A stretch of DNA of 33,799 nt, from NCBI GenBank assembly GCA_030041095.1, contig JASHON010000041.1, positions 1 through 33,799 on the forward strand, read 5' to 3'. The notes beneath the pieces are model-generated. The model made no database searches and had not been told where the DNA came from. It saw nothing but the letters and a program-made list of their open reading frames with translations. The stretch's first letter is position 1, and each line of letters opens with the position of its first letter. Both the position numbers and the translations under genes were made by a program. This document shows, piece after piece, positions 24,200 through 32,450 of the stretch. This DNA is from Terriglobia bacterium. Lineage in GTDB: Bacteria > Acidobacteriota > Terriglobia > UBA7540.

Positions 24200-24844
24200 A
24201 TGTTTGAAACCACTATGGCACAACGAATGGAAACGAAGGCAAGTGGTTACGACCTCTCGGTCCGCCAACTATCCTTAATCTTTGTGGCGCTGGTGGTGCT
24301 CTGCGGCATGTTCTTTGCTTTGGGCTTTATTGTTGCACGCAACCAGCAGCCCGCGGTCAGCGCGCCAACGGTGGAGAGAATTCCTCCTCCCGGCGCCACT
24401 CCACCCGAGGTGAACGCGCCGCTTCAGAGTAGTTCATTGGCGAGCAGCCCGCCGTCTAACGCAAAATCGTCGTCGTCCGGCGTGATCGAGCAGGACTTGA
24501 AAGGTGCCGGCGGCGTGGCCTCGGCTCAAGCTCAGCCAACGCCGGCCGTGAGTTCCACCGCGACTTCTTCATCCACCGTCTCACCGGCGCCGGCGCCTGC
24601 GGCGGCTGCGCCCCAGGGCATGATGGTGCAGGTGCTGGCTTCGCGCTCGAAGGAGAATGCTCAGTCTCTTGTGAATCGGCTGAAGCGGGATGGCTACCCT
24701 GCCAAACTCATTACGCCCCAGGAGGCCGGCGAAGGCGGCCATGTTTTCCGCGTCCAGGTAGGCCCTTTCAAATCGAGGGAGACCGCCTTGCGAGTGCTGC
24801 GCCGCCTCAGTCGCCAGGGATTCAAACCCTTCATCAAGGAATGA
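24200..24844 (+). CDS. SPOR-domain membrane protein
   Basis: A 214-aa single-pass protein. It has a cytoplasmic N terminus, one transmembrane helix (about 26-46, LSLIFVALVVLCGMFFALGF), a long Pro/Ser/Ala-rich spacer (about 50-140), and a C-terminal SPOR domain starting at GMMVQVLASRSKENAQSLVN and ending at GFKPFIKE. SPOR domains bind denuded glycan strands of peptidoglycan, usually at division septa, as in FtsN, DamX and CwlC. It starts three bases after the slipin stop; a second in-frame ATG at 24215 is an alternative start. Function in division or wall remodelling is inferred from the domain. Confidence 0.87.
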   Translation: MFETTMAQRMETKASGYDLSVRQLSLIFVALVVLCGMFFALGFIVARNQQPAVSAPTVERIPPPGATPPEVNAPLQSSSLASSPPSNAKSSSSGVIEQDLKGAGGVASAQAQPTPAVSSTATSSSTVSPAPAPAAAAPQGMMVQVLASRSKENAQSLVNRLKRDGYPAKLITPQEAGEGGHVFRVQVGPFKSRETALRVLRRLSRQGFKPFIKE

Positions 24845-24911
24845 TGGCGCTCGCCAAGACGGCGCCTGCAACGGGTTTCGCCAGCCGAAGTTATCATTTG
24901 CCCATCTTCTG

Positions 24912-26504
24912 ATGCGCCGTCTCTATCCGCCACTTCTCGCCTGTCCGCTCGTTCGCCTGGCGGCCTGCATTCTCAGCGGCTTGCTGCTCGCGCTCGCTTT
25001 CCCGCTTCCTGACCTCAATTTCCTTGTCTGGGTGGCGTGCGCGCCTCTGATTCTGGCCGCGCTCAGCGAGCCGCGCCCGATCCTGGGCTTTCTATGGGGC
25101 TGCGCGACCGGCGCGGTATTCCTGGCCGCAAACTTGTATTGGTTCATGGGCGTGATGCAGCGCTACGGCCATCTTGACCTGGCAGAGGCGCTGGCCGCGA
25201 TGGTTCTGTTTCTGGTGATGTTCTCGCCATTCTGGGGAGCGTTCGGTCTTGCGGAAAGCTGGGCAGCTCGCCGGTCGATTCCGCTTGCATTAATCTTGTC
25301 TCCTTTCGTTTGGGTGGCGCTGGAGCTGGCGCGAACGTACCTGATTACAGGATTTCCCTGGGACTTGCTCGGCTACGCCGTCGCTCCCCGCGGATTGGAG
25401 CAACTGGCAGCCTGGACCGGCATTTACGGCCTTTCATTTGCGGCAGCCTTGACGAGCGCGCTGCTGGTTTGGCTGATGCTTGTTCCGCGCTCGTGGCGCG
25501 CGCGGGCAGCGTTGGCAGGCTGCGCCATCGTGTGGATCGCGACGAATGCGGCGCTAGCCCCTCCGCCCGTCGCGAAAGCCCGCCGCCTTGCGGTGCTGGT
25601 GCAGCCCGACGCTCCGTTGAACAATGCCGGGCTGGTCAACTGGGCTCCGTGGAAAAATCCCGTGCCGCTCGAGCAGCTTGTCCGGCTATCGCTCGAAACC
25701 GTGAAAGGAGAGGAAAAGGACGCCGATGGCGCGCCTCTGATCGTCTGGTCAGAATGTTCGGCGCCGTTCTTTTTCGATCAGGACCCCATATTTCGCGGAG
25801 CGGTCGAATCCATGGCTGAGCGGGCCAAGGCAATGGTGGTGGTGAATACGATCACCTTTGCCGGACCGCGCGAGACGCGGCCGCAGAACACGGCCATGGC
25901 GCTCGCTCCCTCGGGAAACGTGATTCTGGAGTATCATAAAATACATCTGGTGCCGATGGGCGAATACGTGCCCTCCTGGCTGCGCTTCACGCGGATGAGC
26001 AAAGTGACTTCGGAGGTTAGTGACTTTGTGCCCGGCAGAAGTTACGAAGTGGCGCAGGGGCGGGACGGCGGAATCGGAGTTTTTATCTGCTATGAGGCCA
26101 TTTTCCCGCAACTCGTGCGGCGGCTGGTGCCGCCGGGCCCGGGCGTTCTGGTGAACATTTCCGACGACACGTGGTATGGCAGGTCAGCGGCGAGGTATCA
26201 GCACCTCAACATCGCCCGGTTTCGGGCTATTGAGAACCACCGATATCTGCTGCGCGCCACAGACGACGGCATCACGGCCATTATCGATCCGTACGGGCGC
26301 GTGATCGCCAGGGCTCCGCAATATCGCCGGGCGGCGCTTGCCGGCCGCTTCCGGTATCTTTCGAAGCGAACGTTTTACACATCGTACGGAGATGTCTTCG
26401 GCTGGAGCGCCACGGGAGTTGCGCTCGCAATTCTCGTGGTTGCGGGATTGCTGCGGCGCTTGTTTGCCGGCGACCGCGTCGCGGCCGTTGAATCCCGAAA
26501 ATAG
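24912..26504 (+). CDS. lnt: Apolipoprotein N-acyltransferase
   Basis: Lnt adds the third acyl chain to the N-terminal cysteine of lipoproteins in the inner membrane. The 530-aa protein has six or more N-terminal helices and then a nitrilase-fold domain. All catalytic residues have equivalents: Glu281 (IVWSE), Lys343 (YHKIHLVPMGEYVP), Glu351, Cys393 (GVFICYEAIFP) and Glu395. The ITGFPWDLLGY loop of the membrane part is also standard. The start ATG at 24912 lacks a clear ribosome binding site, so a slightly different start is possible. It lies between the SPOR gene and prfB. Its presence implies a diderm envelope with triacylated lipoproteins. Confidence 0.95.
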   Translation: MRRLYPPLLACPLVRLAACILSGLLLALAFPLPDLNFLVWVACAPLILAALSEPRPILGFLWGCATGAVFLAANLYWFMGVMQRYGHLDLAEALAAMVLFLVMFSPFWGAFGLAESWAARRSIPLALILSPFVWVALELARTYLITGFPWDLLGYAVAPRGLEQLAAWTGIYGLSFAAALTSALLVWLMLVPRSWRARAALAGCAIVWIATNAALAPPPVAKARRLAVLVQPDAPLNNAGLVNWAPWKNPVPLEQLVRLSLETVKGEEKDADGAPLIVWSECSAPFFFDQDPIFRGAVESMAERAKAMVVVNTITFAGPRETRPQNTAMALAPSGNVILEYHKIHLVPMGEYVPSWLRFTRMSKVTSEVSDFVPGRSYEVAQGRDGGIGVFICYEAIFPQLVRRLVPPGPGVLVNISDDTWYGRSAARYQHLNIARFRAIENHRYLLRATDDGITAIIDPYGRVIARAPQYRRAALAGRFRYLSKRTFYTSYGDVFGWSATGVALAILVVAGLLRRLFAGDRVAAVESRK

Positions 26505-26529
26505 CTAATTTACACATCAAGGAGTTGCA

Positions 26530-27631
26530 ATGATCGAAGAACTCGAGCGAGATTACGCCGCCCTGAAGGAGCGCGCCGCAGACCTGCGAGGTTTTCTTTG
26601 ACGCGCCACGCCTGCGCCGCGAGCTTGCCGCACTTGAAAAGCAAATGGCGGAGCCTGACTTCTGGCAGAATCCCGAAGCCTCCCAGAGAATTCTCCCGGG
26701 AAGGCGACGTTTAGAGGACGCGGTCGAAGCGGACGACCGCCTGGGCCGGAAGCTCGAAGATATTGAGGCCTATTTTGAGCTGGCCCGCGAAGGAGAAAAC
26801 GTTGGCGCGGAACTCGAGCACGAGTTGCGCGCTCTGCGAGAGGATGTAGACCGGCTGGAGGTTTCGTCCCTGCTTTCGGGCGAGAACGATCGCTTGAACG
26901 CCATCGTCACCATTCATCCCGGCGCAGGCGGCACGGAATCGCAAGACTGGGCCGAAATGCTTCTGCGAATGTACCGCCGCTGGGCGGAGCGCCGGGGATT
27001 CAAATTTACTTTGCTGGATTTCCAGGCGGGTGAAGAAGCCGGGTTGAAATCTGCGACATTTTCCGTGGCCGGCGACTATGCGTACGGCTTCCTCAGCTCA
27101 GAAAGCGGCGTCCATCGCCTCGTGCGCCTGTCGCCTTTCGACGCCGCAAAGCGTCGGCACACTTCTTTCGCTTCCGTGTTTGTGAGCCCCGAAGTGGAAG
27201 ACAACATCGAAATCGAGATCAAGCCGGATGAAATCCGCGTGGAGACGTACCGCTCGACGGGGGCCGGCGGCCAGCATGTGAATACTACAGACTCGGCGGT
27301 GCGCATCATCCATCTTCCCAGCGGCGTGGTGGCCACCTGCCAGAACGAGCGGTCGCAGCACCGCAACCGCGACATGGCGATGAAGATTCTTCGCTCCAAG
27401 CTTTACGAATTGGAGTTGGAAAAGAGACGGGAGGAAACGCGAAAGCTCGAAGAGGCGAAAGGCGAAATCGCCTTCGGAAACCAGGTGCGCTCCTACGTCC
27501 TGCACCCTTATCACCTGGTGAAAGATCACCGAACCAAGCAGGAGCTGGGCGATACGGACCGCGTCCTCGATGGTGATATCGAGCCTCTCATCAAAGCGTA
27601 TCTCCTCTCCCGTCGCGCGGCGGTGACGTAA
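26530..27631 (+). CDS. prfB: Peptide chain release factor 2, with programmed +1 frameshift
   Basis: RF2 ends translation at UGA and UAA. The ATG at 26530, with AAGGAG upstream, opens 23 codons ending in CTT (26596-26598), then an in-frame TGA at 26599-26601. A +1 slip reads GAC from 26600 and continues to the TAA at 27629-27631, giving 366 aa. The sequence around the slip (CGAGGT, three bases, CTTTGAC) matches the E. coli prfB recoding site. SPF, the UGA-recognition motif, lies at about 201-203, and GGQ, which triggers hydrolysis, at about 246-248 in GAGGQHVN. It converges on the glucosidase gene with four bases between stops. Confidence 0.97.
26590..26601 (+). promoter_or_regulatory. prfB programmed frameshift site (CTTTGAC)
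   Basis: The slippery CTT followed by an in-frame TGA and then C lies three bases after a purine-rich GAGGT that can pair with the 16S anti-Shine-Dalgarno, as in E. coli prfB. When RF2 is scarce the ribosome shifts +1 and makes full-length RF2, giving negative autoregulation. This is recognised from the well-known family arrangement; shift efficiency cannot be judged from sequence. Confidence 0.9.
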
Positions 27632-27635
27632 GGGA

Positions 27636-30281
27636 TCACTCGCCGCTCTGCTCGATCAGCTTGGCCACAAGGCTCGTCCAGCCGGTCTGATGGCTTGCGC
27701 CAAGCCCCGCTCCTGTCTCTCCGTGGAAATACTCGTAGAACAGAACCAAGTCACGCCAGCACGGGTCGTCATCGAATTTAGCCAACCCTCCGTTCACGGG
27801 TCTTCGGCCTCCCTCATCGCGGTGGAAAATCCGCACCAGCCGCTTCGAAAGCTGCGCGCTCACGTCCCAAAGATTCATGAGCTTCCCCGATCCGGTAGGA
27901 AATTCCACTTTCAAGGAGTCGCCATAATACCAATGGAATTTCTGAATAGACTCAATGAGCAAGAAATTCATGGGAAACCAGACGGGTCCGCGCCAGTTTG
28001 AGTTGCCGCCGAACATTCCGGTCGTTGACTCGGCGGGATCGTAGGTGACGCGATTTTCCGTGCCGTCCAGGAAAGCTACGTAAGGATGCTCTCGATGGTA
28101 TTTGGAAAGCGAGCGAATGCCATACGGCGAAAGGAACTCCGTTTCGTCGAGCATGGTTCGGAGGATGCGAATGAGCCGTGCACGGCTCACCAGCGAAAGC
28201 AGACGCCGCACGCCGACCTCGTTTCTTACACTGTCATCGATGTGGTGAGCCACAATGGGGACATGGTCGATGAACCATTGCATGCGCCGCTCAAAGCCCG
28301 GTAGTCTGGCCACGCATTGCGGCTCCAGAGTCATCACGCCAAACAAGGGCGCCAGCCCCACAAGCGATCGAAGGCGAAGCGGCAGCGAGGAACCGTTCGG
28401 GAGCCGGAACATATCGTAGTAAAAGCCGTCGGAGTCATTCCACAAGTCTTCGCCTTCGCCGCCCATGTCGTTCATGGCGTGCGCGATCCGGACGAAATGC
28501 TCGAAGAACTTGCTCGCAACGTCTTCGTAAACGGAATCCTTGGAAGCAAGCTCCATGGCGATATCCAGCATATTCAGGCAAAACATGCCCATCCAGCTCG
28601 TCCCGTCCGTTTGCTCGATGTGCCCGCCCCCGGGCAGCGTCGCAGAACGGTCAAACACTCCGATGTTGTCCAGTCCCAGAAATCCGCCTTCAAAGACGTT
28701 CATCCCCTCCGGGTCTTGCCGGTTCACCCACCAGGTGAAATTCAACATCAATTTGTGAAAGACCTTTTCCAGAAATGCGAAGTCAGCTTTGCCGCGAATC
28801 CGTTTTTCGATCTTGTAGACACGCCAGGCGGCCCACGCGTGCACGGGCGGATTCACGGCGTCCAGCTTCCACTCATAAGCGGGCAATTGCCCGCTGGGGT
28901 GCATGTACCATTCTCGAAGGAAAAGGATGAGTTGTTCTTTGGCGAAATCCGGATCGACGAGGGCCAGGCAGACGCAATGGAAGGCCAGGTCCCACGCGGC
29001 GTACCACGGATACTCCCATTTGTCCGGCATGGCGATCACATCGGCGTTGTAAAGATGAGTCCAGTGGTGATTGCGCCCGCTCCAGCGCCCGGGCGGAGGA
29101 GGTGGCTGCGCGGGGTCACCCTCCAGCCACTTTCGGACATCGTAATGATAAAACTGCTTGTTCCACAGCAGCCCGGCGAAAGCCTGCCGGCTCACGTTTC
29201 TGGAATCTTCGGAAAGCCCGGCAGGAACGTGGCGCGCATAGAATTCATCCGCCTCTGCGATCCGCTGATTGAAGATTGCGTCGGTCCTGTTGGGCTGCAC
29301 CATCCCGGTTTCAGGAGGCTTGTCAGTCAAACGCATGCGGAAGGCTTTGCTCTCACCGGGCAGAATCAGCGCATGATAATCCGCCGCCACTTTAGTGCCC
29401 GTCAACGCAGGATTCACCGCAGCCCGGTTGCCGTGAACCACGTATTCGTGAAAGGCATCCTTCACATAAGGGCTTCCATTGGCCGCTCCGTACAAGCGTT
29501 CCATGTTCGTCTCGTTTTCGGTAAAGAGCAGCGCAGGCGCGCCTTCGAACACCAGCCATCGAGTTCCGTAATATCCATGGTCCGCTGCAACCACAGACAT
29601 GCCTCCGGTCTCAGCGCCTGCGCAGATTCGCGGACGGCGGGGGTCTCGCCCCCACGACCACGTGTTGCGGAACCAGAGGGTTGGCAGCAGGCGCAGCGGA
29701 GCCGGGGCGGCGCTGCGATTCCAGGCGGTGATACGAATCAGAATGTCTTCGTGAGTGGCTTTGGCGTATTCAATGAAGATATCGAAGTAGCCGTTCTCCT
29801 CAAAGATGCCTGTATCCAGCAGCTCAAATTCCGGATCGAGCTTGCCTCGGCGGCCATTTTCCTGGACGAGCCGCTGGTAGGGATACTCCGACTGCGGATA
29901 TTTGTAAAGGTATTTCATGTAGGAATGAGTGGGAGTGCCGTCGAGGTAAAAGTAGTACTCCTTGACGTCTTCGCCATGATTCCCTTCATGGCCCGTCAAG
30001 CCGAACAGCCGCTCCTTGAGGATCGGATCGCAGCCATTCCAGAACGTCAGCGCAAAACAAATGAATTGATGCCGGTCGCATATTCCGCCAATGCCGTCTT
30101 CTCCCCAGCGGTAGGCGCGCGAACGGGCATCATCGTGCGGGAAATAGTCCCACGCATTTCCACCCGAACTGTAATCCTCCCGAACGGTGGACCACTCGCG
30201 CTCGCTGAGGTAAGGTCCCCAGCGCTTCCAGTGAACTTTGCGCAGCCTTGCTTCTTCGAGACGCTTCTCTTCCTCAGTCAT
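27636..30281 (-). CDS. MGH1/GH63-like glucosidase
   Basis: An 881-aa cytosolic protein (no signal peptide) of the MGH1-like, GH63-related group, with an N-terminal beta domain and a large (alpha/alpha)6 catalytic barrel. Recognisable stretches are [20 protein letters not shown], then [21 protein letters not shown] near the N terminus, and in the barrel [20 protein letters not shown], where the WD aspartate is a likely catalytic or substrate residue. Also clear are [15 protein letters not shown] and [21 protein letters not shown]63-type enzymes cleave alpha-glucosides or mannosylglycerate-type substrates; the real substrate is unknown. The ATG at 30281 overlaps the hpnA stop (ATGA); an ATG at 30308 inside hpnA is less likely. 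Confidence 0.85.
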   Translation of the reverse strand: MTEEEKRLEEARLRKVHWKRWGPYLSEREWSTVREDYSSGGNAWDYFPHDDARSRAYRWGEDGIGGICDRHQFICFALTFWNGCDPILKERLFGLTGHEGNHGEDVKEYYFYLDGTPTHSYMKYLYKYPQSEYPYQRLVQENGRRGKLDPEFELLDTGIFEENGYFDIFIEYAKATHEDILIRITAWNRSAAPAPLRLLPTLWFRNTWSWGRDPRRPRICAGAETGGMSVVAADHGYYGTRWLVFEGAPALLFTENETNMERLYGAANGSPYVKDAFHEYVVHGNRAAVNPALTGTKVAADYHALILPGESKAFRMRLTDKPPETGMVQPNRTDAIFNQRIAEADEFYARHVPAGLSEDSRNVSRQAFAGLLWNKQFYHYDVRKWLEGDPAQPPPPPGRWSGRNHHWTHLYNADVIAMPDKWEYPWYAAWDLAFHCVCLALVDPDFAKEQLILFLREWYMHPSGQLPAYEWKLDAVNPPVHAWAAWRVYKIEKRIRGKADFAFLEKVFHKLMLNFTWWVNRQDPEGMNVFEGGFLGLDNIGVFDRSATLPGGGHIEQTDGTSWMGMFCLNMLDIAMELASKDSVYEDVASKFFEHFVRIAHAMNDMGGEGEDLWNDSDGFYYDMFRLPNGSSLPLRLRSLVGLAPLFGVMTLEPQCVARLPGFERRMQWFIDHVPIVAHHIDDSVRNEVGVRRLLSLVSRARLIRILRTMLDETEFLSPYGIRSLSKYHREHPYVAFLDGTENRVTYDPAESTTGMFGGNSNWRGPVWFPMNFLLIESIQKFHWYYGDSLKVEFPTGSGKLMNLWDVSAQLSKRLVRIFHRDEGGRRPVNGGLAKFDDDPCWRDLVLFYEYFHGETGAGLGASHQTGWTSLVAKLIEQSGE

Positions 30282-31264
30282 CGAACGTACCCGTGTTCCC
30301 GGTACCATGCCGCAGCGCGATGCAGCGCCTCCCGCGCGGAACGGGGACAGAAGCCGAGCTCGCGCCGCGCCTTCGATTCGTTAACGAACATCGGATGGCG
30401 CGCCATGCGAACGCCCTCCAACGGGATGCGCGGCTCGCGCCTGGAGACGGAGGCGAGCGCCGCCTCCGCGTACGCCGCGGCAAGCGCCACAGTATACGGC
30501 ATTTTCCATCGCGGCGCCCGGTGCTTACTCACCTCAGCCAGTGCGGCGAAAATCTCGCTCAGTGTCAGGTTCTCTCCGCCCAAAAGATACCTTTCGCCGG
30601 CGAGCCCGCGCTCCGCAGCCAGCCAATGGCCCTCCGCCACGTCTTCCACAGCCACAACGTTCAAGCCAGTATCGACGTATGCCGGAGTCCTGCCGTTCAG
30701 AAAGTTTACGATGATTCGCCCGGTCGGCGTAGGCTTCCAGTCGCCCGGGCCTACCGGCGTGGTCGGATTCACAATGACCACCGGCAACCCCTCGCGTGCG
30801 GCCCTCAACGCGATTTGCTCCGCCAGGAACTTGGAGCGCTTGTAATGGCCAATCATCTCGCCGAGCGTCGCGGATGAGCCTTCGTCCGGAATCGCGTCGT
30901 GGCCTCTGAAGGGTAAAGTACCGACGGTGCTCGTATAGACGATCCGTTGCGCTCCGGCGGCGCGCGCCGCCTCGAAAATCCGCCGGGTTCCTTCGACGTT
31001 GGCTTCGTAGATTTCCCGCGGATTTGCCGCCCAAAGCCGGTAATCAGCCGCCACGTGATAAACCCGCTGGACGCCCTTCAGCGCTCCGCGCCAGGAATCT
31101 ACATCGCGCAGGTCTCCCATGACGCACTCGATACCGAGTGCTTGAAGAGCCTTTCGATTGGCCGATGGGCGCACCAGCGCGCGAACGCGCTCGCCGTGCG
31201 AAGCGAGGGTGCGAGCCACGTGGCTTCCGACGAAACCGGTGGCGCCGGTAAGAAATGAGATCAC
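30278..31264 (-). CDS. hpnA: Hopanoid-associated NAD-dependent sugar epimerase
   Basis: A 328-aa extended-SDR protein of the HpnA type (TIGR03466). The N terminus is [19 protein letters not shown] with the GATGFVG NAD-binding motif at 7-13. Active-site motifs are TSTVGTLPF (about 111-119) and Tyr141-x3-Lys145 in [28 protein letters not shown] and [13 protein letters not shown] are typical of hopanoid-linked HpnA. The frame reaches upstream to 31321, but GTG at 31264 overlaps the hpnH stop as GTGA and gives the family N terminus. The biochemical role of HpnA is not settled; it usually lies next to hpnB/G/H genes. Confidence 0.9.
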   Translation of the reverse strand: MISFLTGATGFVGSHVARTLASHGERVRALVRPSANRKALQALGIECVMGDLRDVDSWRGALKGVQRVYHVAADYRLWAANPREIYEANVEGTRRIFEAARAAGAQRIVYTSTVGTLPFRGHDAIPDEGSSATLGEMIGHYKRSKFLAEQIALRAAREGLPVVIVNPTTPVGPGDWKPTPTGRIIVNFLNGRTPAYVDTGLNVVAVEDVAEGHWLAAERGLAGERYLLGGENLTLSEIFAALAEVSKHRAPRWKMPYTVALAAAYAEAALASVSRREPRIPLEGVRMARHPMFVNESKARRELGFCPRSAREALHRAAAWYREHGYVR

Positions 31265-32307
31265 GAGAGACTGGTGAGAAAAGATTGAGCGGGCACCGGG
31301 CGCGGGCTCGTCAGGTTCCATTTGAGCATTTTCCAGTTATCACCCAGTTTGCGGTCTGCCCCAAGAACCGCAGAGGGCTCGTAACCGGCGTGGACCATGC
31401 AATCCTGGCAGCGCGGGTCGCGGCCCCGCCCGTACTTTTCCCACGGCGTGCTCTCCATGAACTCCTTGAACTTTGCGTAGTGGCCGTCGGTGATGAGATA
31501 ACACGGGCTCTTCCAGCCGCGCGGATTATACGTCGGGTTGCCCCAGGCCGTACACATCAGCTCGCGGTCGCCGCGAAGATATTCGAGGTAAATAGGAGAA
31601 GTCATCAGCTTGAAGCGGGAAAGCATTTCTGCGGCAGCACGAAACTTTTCGCGAACTTCCTGGCGCGACATGAAGATTTCTTTCGTCTGGACCGCTACGT
31701 AGGAATAAGCAGGAGAAATCATGTGGCCGTCTACGCCGAGCGTGTGAAGATAATCAAACAGCCCACCCAACTCCTCGAGGCTTGTCTGCTTGAAAATCGT
31801 CGTATTCGTGCACACCATAAAGCCCGCGTCCTTGGCGGCCTTGATGCCCGCAACGGCCTCCTTGAAAACGCCCTTCCGCTCGACACACAGGTCGTGAGTC
31901 TCCTCCATGCCGTCCAGGTGAACGTTGAAAAAGAACCGGGAGGAAGGCTGGTAATCCTTCAGCTTCTTGCGAATAAACATGCCGTTCGTGCAAAGATAAA
32001 TATGCTTGCGGCGCGCCAGGATTTCGCGAACCAGCCGCGGCAGCGGCGCATAGATCATGGGCTCGCCACCGCAAATGGAGACGATGGGAGCTCCGCATTC
32101 CTCAAGAGCGGCCAGGCACTGTTCCACCGTAAGCTGATCCTTGATGGTGGACTTGTATTCCCGAATCCGGCCACAGCCCGTGCACGTCAGATTGCAGGCA
32201 TGAAGCGGCTCGAGCATCATCACCAACGGAAAATGGCTCTGGCCCCGCAGCCGCTTGCCGGCAATATACTTCGCCATATCGAACGTCATGCCTATCGGAA
32301 ATCTCAT
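31261..32307 (-). CDS. hpnH: Adenosylhopane-forming radical SAM protein HpnH
   Basis: HpnH joins a 5'-deoxyadenosyl group to diploptene, making adenosylhopane, the precursor of extended (C35) hopanoids. The 348-aa protein begins MRFPIGMTFDMAKYIAGKRL, as HpnH does. It carries the radical SAM cluster Cys38-x3-Cys42-x2-Cys45 in HACNLTCTGCGRIREYK, followed by ICGGEPMIY. The C-terminal part has further cysteines (CTAWGNPTYNPRGWKSPCYL and DPRCQDCMVHAGYEPSAV) typical of the family. The ATG at 32307 has GGAG eight bases upstream. It is first of the hpnH-hpnA-glucosidase run. No squalene-hopene cyclase gene is in the window. Confidence 0.96.
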   Translation of the reverse strand: MRFPIGMTFDMAKYIAGKRLRGQSHFPLVMMLEPLHACNLTCTGCGRIREYKSTIKDQLTVEQCLAALEECGAPIVSICGGEPMIYAPLPRLVREILARRKHIYLCTNGMFIRKKLKDYQPSSRFFFNVHLDGMEETHDLCVERKGVFKEAVAGIKAAKDAGFMVCTNTTIFKQTSLEELGGLFDYLHTLGVDGHMISPAYSYVAVQTKEIFMSRQEVREKFRAAAEMLSRFKLMTSPIYLEYLRGDRELMCTAWGNPTYNPRGWKSPCYLITDGHYAKFKEFMESTPWEKYGRGRDPRCQDCMVHAGYEPSAVLGADRKLGDNWKMLKWNLTSPRPVPAQSFLTSLS

Positions 32308-32450
32308 CGTCGTTTCTCCACTGTCGCAGCAGGCACTTGCACCCGGTCAGGAACACACGCCCAGAGCCCAAATTAGAGTTTGCCCTGTTTCCAAGCGGTT
32401 CGTCAACTCACCTATGATAGCCTGTTAGCTCCCGATCGGGGAGGGAAACG
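32308..32450. promoter_or_regulatory. Divergent intergenic region, hpnH / secreted GH2-type gene
   Basis: This gap must hold promoters for both operons. On the plus strand, TATGAT at 32413-32418 matches the -10 at 5 of 6 positions and lies about 33 bases before the ATG at 32451, but no well-spaced -35 is seen. On the minus strand, TTGACG (complement of 32399-32404) could serve hpnH, with TCTAAT about 23 bases on, too far apart for a normal promoter. The calls are weak. Confidence 0.3.

Noticed and set aside
26599-26601. Broken prfB (pseudogene by in-frame stop)
   Set aside because: The TGA sits in the classical recoding context (CTTTGAC after GAGGT), and all downstream RF2 motifs are intact.
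28317-30845. An 842-aa plus-strand open frame
   Set aside because: It is antisense to the glucosidase and hpnA; composition is shadow-like (His/Arg/Pro-rich) and no recognisable fold is visible.
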